Part shown: positions 1-7,598 of the stretch, in pieces | Layout: every line of letters starts with the position of its first letter | Position numbering within the stretch: the first letter of the stretch is position 1 | Assembly (NCBI GenBank): GCA_910586485.1 | Contig: CAJUIA010000001.1 | Span: 1-64,000, forward strand | Reading direction: 5' to 3' | Origin: an uncultured Acetatifactor sp. | GTDB taxonomy: Bacteria > Bacillota > Clostridia > Lachnospirales > Lachnospiraceae | DNA length: 64,000 bases | Program-made: the position numbers and the translations under genes | Notes under the pieces: model-generated | Database searches by the model: none | What the model was told of the DNA's origin: nothing | What the model saw: the letters and a program-made list of their open reading frames with translations, nothing else

Positions 1-5
1 TTATA

Positions 6-560
6 GTGAAAACTTTGATATTAAATGGCTCTCCAAGAAAAAATGGTGATACTGCCAGTCTTATTGAGAAAATTACTGAAAAAATTGTAGGAGAATATAG
101 AATTGTAGATGCTTATAGGTGCAATATTTCGCCCTGTTTTGATTGTAGGTATTGTTGGGAAAATAGTGGGTGTGTTATAAATGATGAAATGCAAGAGATA
201 TATAAATACATACAAGAATGTGACAACATTATGATTGCTTCGCCGCTTTATTTTTCGGAATTGACTGGAAAATTATTAGATGTTGGAAGTAGACTTCAAA
301 CATATTTTTGTGCCAGATTTTTTAGAAAAGAAGAACCTATTATAAAATCTAAAAAGGGTGCCATTGTATTAGTTGGTGGAGGCGATGGTCATATAGATAC
401 TGCTTATAGTACAGCTTGTACGCTTTTGCATCATATGAACTGCTATGACATTCATGAGGTGGTATATAGCCATAATACTAATGAAAAACCTGCCATTGAT
501 GATGAAAACGCACTTTTGGGACTAAATAGTATTTTAGATTTTTTCGGAAATAAAGAATAA
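6..560 (+). CDS. Flavodoxin-like NAD(P)H-dependent oxidoreductase
   Basis: A 184-residue protein of the NADPH-dependent FMN reductase / iron-sulfur flavoprotein family, expected to be a cytoplasmic FMN-binding redox enzyme. The N-terminus MKTLILNGSPRKNGDT is the typical phosphate-binding loop of flavodoxin-like reductases, and ASPLYFSELTGKLLD is the second FMN-contacting loop. The cysteine cluster CNISPCFDCRYCWENSGC around residues 39-56 resembles the Cys-rich stretch of iron-sulfur flavoproteins. The start is GTG at the window edge, so the ribosome-binding site cannot be checked and a slightly longer N-terminus is possible. Codon use is AT-rich compared with genes after 2.7 kb, which suggests acquired DNA. 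The physiological substrate is unknown. Confidence 0.8.
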   Translation: MKTLILNGSPRKNGDTASLIEKITEKIVGEYRIVDAYRCNISPCFDCRYCWENSGCVINDEMQEIYKYIQECDNIMIASPLYFSELTGKLLDVGSRLQTYFCARFFRKEEPIIKSKKGAIVLVGGGDGHIDTAYSTACTLLHHMNCYDIHEVVYSHNTNEKPAIDDENALLGLNSILDFFGNKE

Positions 561-631
561 GGCAAATTCCAGTTTGTTGATTAGAGTGGTGGAGGACAAC
601 AAATTGATATTTTCCTTGTTAATGTTATTTA

Positions 632-653
632 TACATGGTGCTAGCACCATGTA
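632..653. repeat. Perfect 22-bp palindrome
   Basis: The half-site TACATGGTGCT is followed directly by its exact reverse complement, with no loop. A zero-loop palindrome of this length suits a dimeric DNA-binding protein better than an RNA terminator, and no T-run follows. No neighbouring intact gene starts within 700 bp downstream, so the target promoter, if any, may have been lost. Confidence 0.5.
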
Positions 654-808
654 ATATGGTTGGATAAGGAGAAAATGGGTATTTTGCTAATGGCTCTATT
701 TTGGCTCTAAAATTTTTCAAAACAGTAAAAATATAGAGATAAACTGGATAATATAAAGAAAAACAAGCAGGAAAACTAAAGAAAAACATTTAGATTTCAT
801 TTCCGAGA

Positions 809-865
809 GCTCGTGAGGGTGGACGTACAGTAGGTTCTGGTCGTGTTGCTACGATCATTGAGTAA
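809..865 (+). pseudogene. tuf (EF-Tu) 3'-end remnant, copy 1
   Basis: In frame to the TAA at 863-865 the sequence reads AREGGRTVGSGRVATIIE, which is the C-terminus of bacterial elongation factor Tu. Upstream, similarity stops abruptly at about 811 and an in-frame TAG lies at 791-793, so only about 17 codons survive. A terminator hairpin follows 34 bp downstream. The abrupt boundary suggests a recombination junction. The remnant cannot encode a functional product. Confidence 0.75.
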
Positions 866-899
866 TTTTTAGATTAGAGCCAAATAATAAAAATAAGCA

Positions 900-937
900 C
901 CGCAATCCTTTGAGAAATCAAGGGGTTGCGGTTTCTT
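900..937 (+). terminator. Rho-independent terminator after tuf remnant
   Basis: A 14-bp stem (900-913 with 918-931, two G-U pairs) closes a GAAA tetraloop and is followed by TTTCTT. It is probably the original tuf terminator carried along with the gene end. Confidence 0.8.
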
Positions 938-1127
938 AATGCCTGAAAATAATCTTCAGACACTTTCTTTGTCACTGACAAGGCGGAGTAATCCGCAAGT
1001 TGTTGGAACAATAAGAAGTGTGGGGCGTGGCGGTTGCTATGCCTTGCATTTTTGTGGTTAATGGAGAATGAAAGTGGTATAATTAGTTTTGCAAATTTGA
1101 TGAGAGAGAATAAGGAGGTGAGAAGTT

Positions 1128-1343
1128 AATACAATTTATGAAAAAGTTATTGAATCAGATGTCGTTTTCTTTGTATTGCCACATTATGCTCCATTCCCGG
1201 AAAAGTTAAGTATTATACTAGAAAAAATGGAAAAACGTATTAGAAGAAGATGGTGTTTTCTGATTCAAGAATATGATTGAAATTTGCTTATACATGAATT
1301 AAGAAACTATGTAGAATTGGTTTTAAGAGAAGTATCGGATTGA
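1128..1343 (+). pseudogene. Degenerate reading frame, possibly a methyltransferase-like fragment
   Basis: The frame starting at 1128 reads ESDVVFFVLPHYAPFPEK, then meets TGA at 1278-1280 and continues in the same frame as NLLIHELRNYVELVLREV to TGA at 1341-1343. Around 1230 another frame reads NVLEEDGVF, so a frameshift is also likely. The phrase EEDGVF followed by LIQEYD resembles the beta5 region of class I methyltransferases, but this is a weak resemblance. A good ribosome-binding site (AAGGAGGTGAG, 1111-1121) lies upstream but has no suitably spaced start codon. It is probably a decayed gene. Confidence 0.35.
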
Positions 1344-1375
1344 TTTTGTAAATTGAAGGCAGCCATATAAGGCAT

Positions 1376-1897
1376 ATGGAGGGAATGATGTGTAATAGGG
1401 CTAAGCTGGCAGCTATAGCGAGAGAAGAAGCTGAAAAACCGTACTACGGAAAATTGAATAATTGTGTGCCAAATATACAGGATATAGCTGCATTATTCCC
1501 AAAGTGGTCTGTGGACGAGGCTGATGGGCTTTGGTGTGCAGCGTTTGTATATCATTGCGTCATATTAGCGGGATTCAAAATTCCTGTTCGTCCGAAAGAG
1601 TCCTCTTGTTCCCTTGCAGGTTGTGTTGCCTGGGAAGAGTGGGCACAAGCTGATAGCCGTATCGAATGCCATAGTGGGAATGAAAAAGCCTTTAAGCCTG
1701 CAGCAGGGGATATTGTCCTTTTTGATAGGGTATTCAACAATATGGAACATGACCATATTGGAATTGTACTTGAAAATTATGATGATTATATTATAACTGC
1801 AGAGGGAAATGTTGAAAATGTCTCTCGGATTTTAGAACGTAAAAAGAACATTCAAATTCGTGCGTATATTCGTATTCCTGATAATTATTCGTATTAA
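1376..1897 (+). CDS. CHAP/NlpC-P60-like amidase domain protein
   Basis: A 173-residue protein with the fold signature of CHAP or NlpC/P60 cysteine amidases and peptidases, which cleave peptidoglycan peptides. The probable catalytic cysteine is in GLWCAAFVYHC (about residue 54) and the catalytic histidine in EHDHIGIVLE (about residue 128). PAAGDIVLFDR is the usual segment between them. There is no signal peptide or membrane segment, so the natural target may not be the cell's own wall. ATG codons at 1376, 1385 and 1388 are all possible starts; GGAGGG at 1378-1383 overlaps the first. It lies between two tuf 3'-end remnants, suggesting it came in as cargo. Confidence 0.65.
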   Translation: MEGMMCNRAKLAAIAREEAEKPYYGKLNNCVPNIQDIAALFPKWSVDEADGLWCAAFVYHCVILAGFKIPVRPKESSCSLAGCVAWEEWAQADSRIECHSGNEKAFKPAAGDIVLFDRVFNNMEHDHIGIVLENYDDYIITAEGNVENVSRILERKKNIQIRAYIRIPDNYSY

Positions 1898-1972
1898 AGC
1901 AACTTTCTGTTGGCGAAGGAGATATAAGGGGGGATAAGGTGAAAATTATTTTGGTGACAATTATTTAATTAC

Positions 1973-2020
1973 GGTGAGGGCTGCAGGACTGTAGGCTCCG
2001 GTCGTGTGGCTATGAGCGTG
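1973..2020 (+). pseudogene. tuf (EF-Tu) 3'-end remnant, copy 2
   Basis: The frame GEGCRTVGSGRVAMSV matches the EF-Tu C-terminus GEGGRTVGSGRVATI-like consensus with several substitutions and no stop at the expected place, so it is more decayed than copy 1. Similarity to copy 1 begins at the same codon (GTGAGGG) and both copies have the same orientation, 1.16 kb apart. A repeated site-specific junction at the tuf 3' end would explain this. Confidence 0.6.
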
Positions 2021-2074
2021 AATTCTGCTTATGCCCGCAAAGCAAGGCTTTATACGAAAATCAAAAATTTATGT

Positions 2075-2500
2075 TTAATTATCATAGTAATTTAGCATAT
2101 ATTCATAAATGTTTCTGGTCTGTTCTTCATCTCCCCATGATAAAGGATCATCGGCGTAGCATAGAGCCCAAAAAGGTTCTATGTTCTGAATGTTCCTGGG
2201 AAGATTTTTCCATAAGCTATACATCCGACTCGCGAAAAATTTTATATCTGAACAATTTTCATAAACTACCTTTAATTTGTTCATTAAAGTTCTGCCGAAC
2301 CATTCAAGGTCAAGATTTTTGTACTCAATATGTGTCCTCACATAAATAATAGCCTTTTTGATGTCTGTTTCCCATTCCAGGTGGAGCAAGTCCTCGATTT
2401 CGGGATTGTCGAGAAATAATTCGTCAAGCCGTTCACTGTATTCGTTTTCTACTGCTAAGCCCTCATAAAGCAAAAGCGCGTAAACCAGTAATTCCTCCAT
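2075..2500 (-). CDS. Hypothetical acidic helical protein, possibly immunity-like
   Basis: I do not recognise this 141-residue protein. It is acidic, has no membrane segment and looks helical, with FGRTLMNKLKVVYENCSDIKFFASRMYSLWKNLP and a C-terminal DDPLSWGDEEQTRNIYEYML. Small acidic proteins with tryptophan-rich C-termini of this kind often act as immunity proteins for polymorphic toxins, but no toxin gene is next to it, so that remains a guess. A TATAAT-like box lies upstream on the minus strand near 2563-2568. Its position beside the tuf remnants fits accessory DNA. Confidence 0.55.
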   Translation of the reverse strand: MEELLVYALLLYEGLAVENEYSERLDELFLDNPEIEDLLHLEWETDIKKAIIYVRTHIEYKNLDLEWFGRTLMNKLKVVYENCSDIKFFASRMYSLWKNLPRNIQNIEPFWALCYADDPLSWGDEEQTRNIYEYMLNYYDN

Positions 2501-2748
2501 GATAGTGCCCCCAATTCCTGATCTGTCTTGCAGACAGCAAAAATATAGAAGAGATTTTACATATTATAACATCGCACAAGGAATTACGCGATATATAAAT
2601 AGGGAAAATATCTAATGCACTGGTATCTTTTTCCCAGAAGAAATGGAGACAGCATAAATGGTAAGAAAAGGTGGGTTGCCGACGGTTTCGCGGGCATATG
2701 CCGGATGCCCGCGAAACCGGCCGTCAGGATCTTGCTTTTATCTTCTGT
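2501..2748. other. Intergenic, with a strong hairpin
   Basis: This holds the upstream region of the 2075-2500 gene and a long hairpin at 2681-2725 that ends the spore-protein gene on the minus strand. Nothing else is apparent. Confidence 0.5.
2681..2725 (-). terminator. Hairpin after the LysM spore protein gene
   Basis: A perfect 15-bp stem (2683-2697 with 2705-2719) plus an outer GAC/GTC pair encloses a 7-nt loop. The minus-strand T-run is weak and displaced, so termination strength is uncertain, but the position 24 bp past the stop of the 2749-4731 gene fits a 3'-end structure. Confidence 0.6.
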
Positions 2749-4731
2749 TCAGACGTTCGGAATCCGGAGTACCTGACCGATATTCAGAATGTCGCTGCTT
2801 AAATTATTCAGGTTTTTGATAGCATCAACCGTTGTGCCGTATCTTTGCGCTAACAGCCAAAGGGTATCCCCGGAGCGGACGGTATATTCAAAATACGGGG
2901 CCGGCGCCGCTCCGGCAGTAGGAATTTTCAGTATCTGACCAATGCTGAGATCATTGCTGGACAGGCCGTTTAAGTTTTTGATTGCATCAACCGTTGTATT
3001 ATATCTTTGAGCCAGCAGCCAAAGGGTATCTCCGGAGCGGACAACATACTCAAAATAGGATCCGCCTGAGGCTCCTGCCGTGGGAATCTTTAGTACCTGG
3101 CCGATATACAGATTATTTCCGGTCAAACCATTCAGGCTTTTGATGGCGTCAACGGTTGTATTATATCTCTGCGCCAGCAGCCAAAGGGTATCCCCGGAAC
3201 GGACAACGTATTCAATCACCCCTGTGTCAGGGCTGGGTGGAATCACATTATCTACGCCCAGATACGTATTATACAGTGCCTGCCATGTGAGTGGTCCAAC
3301 TACACCGTCAGGTGCAAGTTCTGCTGCTCTTTGGAAGGCCATAACCGACTGCTGGGTTCCGCGGCCGAAATTTCCATCCTGGGACGGAGCAGGAATTGTA
3401 GGATCAAACTCGGCGGCTACATTTAAAAGATATTGCAGGGTGATGACGTCCTGTCCAGAGGAACCTAGGCGCAGGACCGAAGAAGGAGGAACGGTTCCGA
3501 TTCCTAAGGATGTTCCCTCACTGTCCAGTTCGGCAAGTCTGGTCACGGAAGTATACAAGTAGGAAAGCTTGTTCCAGGTGGACTTTCCTACTATCCCATC
3601 AGGTGTCAGGTTAAATATACTCTGAAACTTGGCGACTGCCGCACGTGTACTCTCGCCGAATACGCCTGCCGGATCTGTAATTGCCGGAATGGCAGGATAA
3701 TTGCGCCGAATTCTCTGTAAATATGTCTGGATCGTCTGTACATCAAGTCCGGTACTGCCCGTTTTAAGTGCAGCTCCGGGATAAGAAGATACAATTCCAG
3801 TAATGATATTGGTTTCTGCAATTTCTACATCCTTTGGGTAATAGGAACGCAGTATTTGCAGGGGGCTGAGTCCCTGATTGGCCAGCGTAACCGTTCCCCA
3901 TTGTGATAATCCTGGACAGGTGGCGGTGGATCCATTGCAGAAGGATGTGAAATAAGGCGCGGTTTGTCCCTGCCTGCGGACATATTCATTAAAAATTTCA
4001 TCCACGATTCGGCTGATGGATTCATAAATATTTCGGCCGTATATAAAATTTTGGTCGTAGGCAGTGCTGTTCGTTATATCAAAGTTGAAGCCGCGACTCC
4101 TATACCATTCGGTATAAACCCGGTTCAGGGCAAAGGTAATAATCGCGTAAATATTTGCTCTTAGTGACGATTCCGGCCATGTGGGATATATTTCACTACT
4201 GGCAGCATTCTTTACATAATCAGAGAAGGAAACCTGTACATTGGAAGCGGATGCGCCCGGACTGCCCAGGTGTACCGTAATGGGGTTGGGAATAACCACC
4301 TGGCGGAGTACCCTGGATTCCGTAACGGGTCCTTCCTGATAACGGTTGCCCGTGGTGGAAACGGCGGGTGCACCGATCTGAATTTCCGTCACGGTGGGGG
4401 TGCGCTGCAGTTCGCGCATGGGGACAAATTCAATGGGCTGAATGGCCGTTTCCCCCTCCAGAATCGGAATGCCTACAATGTGGACCGAATTAAAGCCGTT
4501 TGCAAGTGCAAGTACATTGTAGCTGATAAAAGGTGTTCCGGAAAAGTTTGGATCCAGGGATAAGGTCCGCTCCAGAGTTTCCAAAGAAATTTTTTCCGTT
4601 TCTCCGCTTTCATCTGTTGTTAATTCATATATTATTTTTTCCTGATGATCCATTATCCGAATCTGGACCCCGCTGAGCGGAAGGGCGTCGTGGGCCGTTC
4701 GTGCCTGTATGACCAAATAACCGATAGCCAT
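2749..4731 (-). CDS. SleC/SpoIID-like spore cortex protein with PG-binding and LysM domains
   Basis: A 660-residue peptidoglycan-targeting protein. In order: a conserved N-terminal region (about 1-120), a SpoIID/SleC-like catalytic region (about 185-310, ending CPGLSQWGTVTLANQG), two peptidoglycan_binding_1 modules (about 320-395 with FGESTRAAVAKFQ, and 415-490 with FGRGTQQSVMAFQ), and three LysM repeats (about 505-660), each carrying the core GDTLWLLAQRY. This is the architecture of clostridial cortex-lytic enzymes, which degrade spore cortex at germination, although SleC proteins usually lack three LysM repeats. No classical signal peptide is visible. Two of the LysM repeats are nearly identical, suggesting recent duplication. 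GAGGAAT upstream of the ATG supports the start. Confidence 0.75.
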   Translation of the reverse strand: MAIGYLVIQARTAHDALPLSGVQIRIMDHQEKIIYELTTDESGETEKISLETLERTLSLDPNFSGTPFISYNVLALANGFNSVHIVGIPILEGETAIQPIEFVPMRELQRTPTVTEIQIGAPAVSTTGNRYQEGPVTESRVLRQVVIPNPITVHLGSPGASASNVQVSFSDYVKNAASSEIYPTWPESSLRANIYAIITFALNRVYTEWYRSRGFNFDITNSTAYDQNFIYGRNIYESISRIVDEIFNEYVRRQGQTAPYFTSFCNGSTATCPGLSQWGTVTLANQGLSPLQILRSYYPKDVEIAETNIITGIVSSYPGAALKTGSTGLDVQTIQTYLQRIRRNYPAIPAITDPAGVFGESTRAAVAKFQSIFNLTPDGIVGKSTWNKLSYLYTSVTRLAELDSEGTSLGIGTVPPSSVLRLGSSGQDVITLQYLLNVAAEFDPTIPAPSQDGNFGRGTQQSVMAFQRAAELAPDGVVGPLTWQALYNTYLGVDNVIPPSPDTGVIEYVVRSGDTLWLLAQRYNTTVDAIKSLNGLTGNNLYIGQVLKIPTAGASGGSYFEYVVRSGDTLWLLAQRYNTTVDAIKNLNGLSSNDLSIGQILKIPTAGAAPAPYFEYTVRSGDTLWLLAQRYGTTVDAIKNLNNLSSDILNIGQVLRIPNV

Positions 4732-4861
4732 GACCGATAGATTCCTCCTTCAAGTGATTCTCCTATATTTTATAAAGTATGAAATAAGGCGATTATAGTG
4801 ACTGTATTCCTGCAAGTATTGAGTTAAAGCTTCAGGGAGGATATTGCTTACCTTTTTAGTG

Positions 4862-5155
4862 GCGGGCCGGCAGCGGAAGTGATATAATGATTCTGCTGAC
4901 GCAGAATTCAAGCCAGCTGAAGCTGTCTTGCCGGCACATCGTGCCGCATTATACTTAGCCATAGCTTGAAAAGTAAATGCCTCTTCGAGGCGCTTCCTTT
5001 TCTGCGCATATGGTATAATACACTCAAGAATCCAGTCGCTGCGCGACTGCCGCGCTTTGCGCTTCAAGATTCTTTCGTTACCATATCAGGTAAAATCAAA
5101 TGCTCACTGCGTTCGCGCTTGATTTTCTGCTGATATGGTATAATGATTCTGCTGA
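4862..5155. repeat. Intergenic multi-hairpin element with direct repeats
   Basis: The gap 4732-5200 is dominated by nested inverted repeats. They include ATTCTGC/GCAGAAT, CAGCT/AGCTG, GGCAC/GTGCC, GCCTC/GAGGC, CAGTCGC/GCGACTG, GCGC/GCGC and AAAATCAA/TTGATTTT. An outer stem ATATGGTA (5008-5015) pairs with TACCATAT (5079-5086), and that same strand can pair instead with 5130-5139. A 17-bp direct repeat starting TATAATGATTC occurs at 4883-4899 and 5139-5155. No protein is supported here; it resembles a structured RNA or a MITE-like element. Confidence 0.6.
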
Positions 5156-5200
5156 GAGAAAAGGGTTCCGATAGAAAGGCAGGGGGCAATAGAAGAAAGC

Positions 5201-5551
5201 ATGAAAATAGAAATACAGCCTGACGGAGTTTGGTTTCATGGTTCGAATATGCTTTTTACAGAGTTAAAAAGCGGCAGCACAATAACACAGTGGAAAGAGC
5301 TTGCAGAGGCATTTTCGCACCAGCCAAGCATGCTGGGATATGACGATAATGGTATAATCAGCCATAATGGAAAAGAACAGGGATATTTGTATATGATAAG
5401 TGAATCCGTTGATATTCAGAAGGATATATACCAGCATCCGAGAACAACAATGGATGAAAATGCTGAATTTATAACGAAGCGTCCCCTAAAGGTAAAAATG
5501 ATTTGTGAATTACCCGCAGGGAATGCCATACCGACGGGAGAACAAGCCTGA
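5201..5551 (+). CDS. Hypothetical protein
   Basis: I do not recognise this 116-residue cytoplasmic protein. It starts MKIEIQPDGVWFHGSN and is mainly predicted beta with polar residues; there is no membrane segment, signal peptide or cysteine motif. The wording GVWFHGSNMLFTELKSGSTITQWKEL is reminiscent of small ADP-ribosyl-like or RES-like folds, but not enough to assign. The ribosome-binding site is weak (GGGGGC 5182-5187). The next gene starts about 30 bp downstream, so the two may be co-transcribed. Confidence 0.5.
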   Translation: MKIEIQPDGVWFHGSNMLFTELKSGSTITQWKELAEAFSHQPSMLGYDDNGIISHNGKEQGYLYMISESVDIQKDIYQHPRTTMDENAEFITKRPLKVKMICELPAGNAIPTGEQA

Positions 5552-5580
5552 ATGAGGACATTTGCAAAGAAATTCGACTG

Positions 5581-5976
5581 GTGAACAATATTTTAAAGGC
5601 AGAGGACTTTATCAGGCTGCGGATTGAAACGGGATTTGCAGAGATCTCGGTGGAACATGCAAGGAAGGCCTTGCAAAACGGGCTAATAAATGTTTCCGCA
5701 CTATATCGTGGTGAACTTGTGGGCATGGGGAGACTTGTGGGCGATGGGGCCATGTATTGGTATCTCCAGGAAATAATTGTTGTGCCTCAGTTCCAGGGGA
5801 AGGGCATTGGGAGAATGATTGTGAACCATCTGATTGAGTATGCAAGGGTAAATTCCACTGCCGGGAAATTTACAACAATCGGGGGAGTTTCCGCCAGAGG
5901 CAAGGAGCCGTTTTATGAGAAACTGGGATTTGAGATTATTCCAAACGGAATCAAAAAAATGCTGGAAATCCGCTAA
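5581..5976 (+). CDS. GNAT family N-acetyltransferase
   Basis: A 131-residue GCN5-related acetyltransferase that would transfer an acetyl group from acetyl-CoA to an amine. The acetyl-CoA-binding motif A is seen as VVPQFQGKGIGRMIVNHL (about residues 67-84), and PFYEKLGFEIIP is the usual C-terminal motif. The GTG start has no clear ribosome-binding site, and the open frame continues upstream as EDICKEIRL, so an upstream alternative start such as CTG or translational coupling to the preceding gene is possible. The acceptor substrate cannot be read from sequence. Confidence 0.75.
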   Translation: MNNILKAEDFIRLRIETGFAEISVEHARKALQNGLINVSALYRGELVGMGRLVGDGAMYWYLQEIIVVPQFQGKGIGRMIVNHLIEYARVNSTAGKFTTIGGVSARGKEPFYEKLGFEIIPNGIKKMLEIR

Positions 5977-6035
5977 AATATCCTGTAGCAGGCCGCGGAT
6001 ACTGAAAAATGAAGACAGGGATTATGGAGGTACAC

Positions 6036-6809
6036 ATGAGGTTAGGCGAAGTCTGTTTATTGACTAATGATGTTGTGAAGCTGGCAGATTTTTATAAGGC
6101 TCTGCTGGAGACGGATAATGGCAGTCAGGATGAGGTGCATCAGACAATTATCTCGGAAGAGACCATGTTGACGATTTATAATGACGGGTCAGTAAAAAAC
6201 AATGATAATCAAAACATGTGCATTGCGTTTACCACGGATGATATGGAAAAAGAGTATGAAAAGGTTTCAGCGTTAGGCGCAGAAATAATTGAAAAGCCAA
6301 CGAAACGTCCGTGGGGTGCCGTAAACATGAGCTTTTATGATCCGGACCGAAATGTTGTCTATTTAAGGGAGTTTCCTGTGAACATTATTTCCATGGAAGT
6401 CACAGAGAAAAAAGTGCTTAGACTTTTTTCGGAGCATGATGATTTTATGATTGATTTTTTGGGAGAGGATCAGATCTACTATACAAGATATAGCGAGAAT
6501 GAAAAGATAGAAAAGGTGTGGGTAGCATTTTCCGGCGATCTTCCCATAGGCTGCATAGCATACCGTAAAAAGGCGGAGGGAACGGGTGAAGTAAAGCGGC
6601 TGTATATAAAGGAAGAATATCGGGGCAAAGGAATCTCGAAGGAGCTGCTGAAAACGCTGGAGGGTTATGCCAGGGAGCAGGGGTGCAGCACCTTGTTTCT
6701 GGATACCAGAATAACACTGGAGCCGGCGGTCTCCCTGTACCGTGCCTTTGGTTTTTACATAGTTTTTCAGCAGGGGCTTTATATCCAGATGGAGAAGGAA
6801 CTTTGCTGA
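6036..6809 (+). CDS. VOC (glyoxalase-like) and GNAT acetyltransferase fusion
   Basis: This 257-residue protein joins two domains. Residues about 1-115 form a VOC/glyoxalase-bleomycin resistance fold (RLGEVCLLTNDVVKLADFY near the start; SFYDPDRNVVYLREF at its end). Residues about 120-257 form a GNAT domain with VKRLYIKEEYRGKGISKELL as acetyl-CoA-binding motif A and AVSLYRAFGFY at the C-terminus. I chose the ATG at 6036 because GGAGG (6026-6030) lies 5 bp upstream; an earlier in-frame ATG at 6009 lacks one. Such fusions may modify or sequester small toxic molecules; the substrate is not known. Confidence 0.75.
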   Translation: MRLGEVCLLTNDVVKLADFYKALLETDNGSQDEVHQTIISEETMLTIYNDGSVKNNDNQNMCIAFTTDDMEKEYEKVSALGAEIIEKPTKRPWGAVNMSFYDPDRNVVYLREFPVNIISMEVTEKKVLRLFSEHDDFMIDFLGEDQIYYTRYSENEKIEKVWVAFSGDLPIGCIAYRKKAEGTGEVKRLYIKEEYRGKGISKELLKTLEGYAREQGCSTLFLDTRITLEPAVSLYRAFGFYIVFQQGLYIQMEKELC

Positions 6810-6867
6810 GTAAAATTTCGGAGATACTTACGATAAATGAAAATGATAGATATGAAAAGGGCGGAAT

Positions 6868-7542
6868 ATGAATAAAATTGTGTTAGAAGCGACCAATGAA
6901 ATTAAAACATTATCGGAAAACACAGCAGAAGGGCAGCATATTGTAACTGGTGATATAAGACGACTGGCGGCACGCTTGTATAGAAAGATCGAGGATAAAT
7001 CAATCGAGAATGTGCTGGGCTTATGCGAAGAATTATTAGAAGAGCATAGCTGGGCCTTTGGCGTCATTGCCTTTGACTGGGCATACAGGGTACGGGACCA
7101 GTATTCCGAAACCACATATGATACCTTTTATACGTGGTTAAAAAGGTATGTCCGGGGCTGGGGAGACTGTGATGATTTTTGCACACATGCTTTTGGCGAA
7201 TGGCTGAGAAGATATAAATCCGCTTTTCAAAAGGTAACAGAGTGGACGAAGGATGAAGACTTTTGGGTTCGCCGTGCGTCTGCAGTGATATTAATTCCGG
7301 CTGTTTTGCACAAAGATTATGACGGAATAGACCCTTTGATTATTTCTGACGCGCTTTTGACGGATGAGCATGATCTGGTGCAGAAGGGATATGGCTGGAT
7401 GTTAAAGTGTTTATCCCAGGTGGACCGGGAAACGGTGAAAAATTATCTGATTCTGCACCATGGGGAGATGCCAAGAACTGCCTACCGTTATGCGCTGGAA
7501 AAGTTTGATCGGGAAACGAGAAAAGAATTAATGAGCTTATAG
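6868..7542 (+). CDS. AlkD-like DNA alkylation repair protein
   Basis: A 224-residue, tryptophan-rich, all-helical protein of the AlkD/HEAT-like DNA glycosylase family, which removes N3- and N7-alkylated purines. Family features include SWAFGVIAFDWAYRVRDQY, VRGWGDCDDFCTHAFG (the usual WxxxDxxC-like segment) and DEDFWVRRASAVILI, corresponding to consecutive HEAT-like helices. The C-terminal segment ends with ALEKFDRETRKELMSL. It follows the VOC-GNAT gene by 58 bp on the same strand. Glycosylase activity is inferred from family membership only. Confidence 0.75.
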   Translation: MNKIVLEATNEIKTLSENTAEGQHIVTGDIRRLAARLYRKIEDKSIENVLGLCEELLEEHSWAFGVIAFDWAYRVRDQYSETTYDTFYTWLKRYVRGWGDCDDFCTHAFGEWLRRYKSAFQKVTEWTKDEDFWVRRASAVILIPAVLHKDYDGIDPLIISDALLTDEHDLVQKGYGWMLKCLSQVDRETVKNYLILHHGEMPRTAYRYALEKFDRETRKELMSL

Positions 7543-7598
7543 AAAATTGTGAAACAGTGTCATTCTTGCTGTACACAGCAAAGATAACGGACTTATTA

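Larger units (their letters stand above)
561..1375. other. Intergenic accessory stretch with decayed fragments
   Basis: This 815-base, AT-rich gap holds no intact gene that I can support. It contains a perfect 22-bp palindrome (632-653), a tuf 3'-end remnant with a rho-independent terminator (809-937), an 11-bp inverted repeat pair flanking that remnant (700-710 and 874-884), and a degenerate reading frame (1128-1343). The mixture of scraps is typical of a recombination hotspot. Confidence 0.6.

Noticed and set aside
2749..3250. Direct repeats in the LysM gene as a CRISPR or mobile repeat
   Set aside because: They are coding repeats of LysM modules in one open frame.
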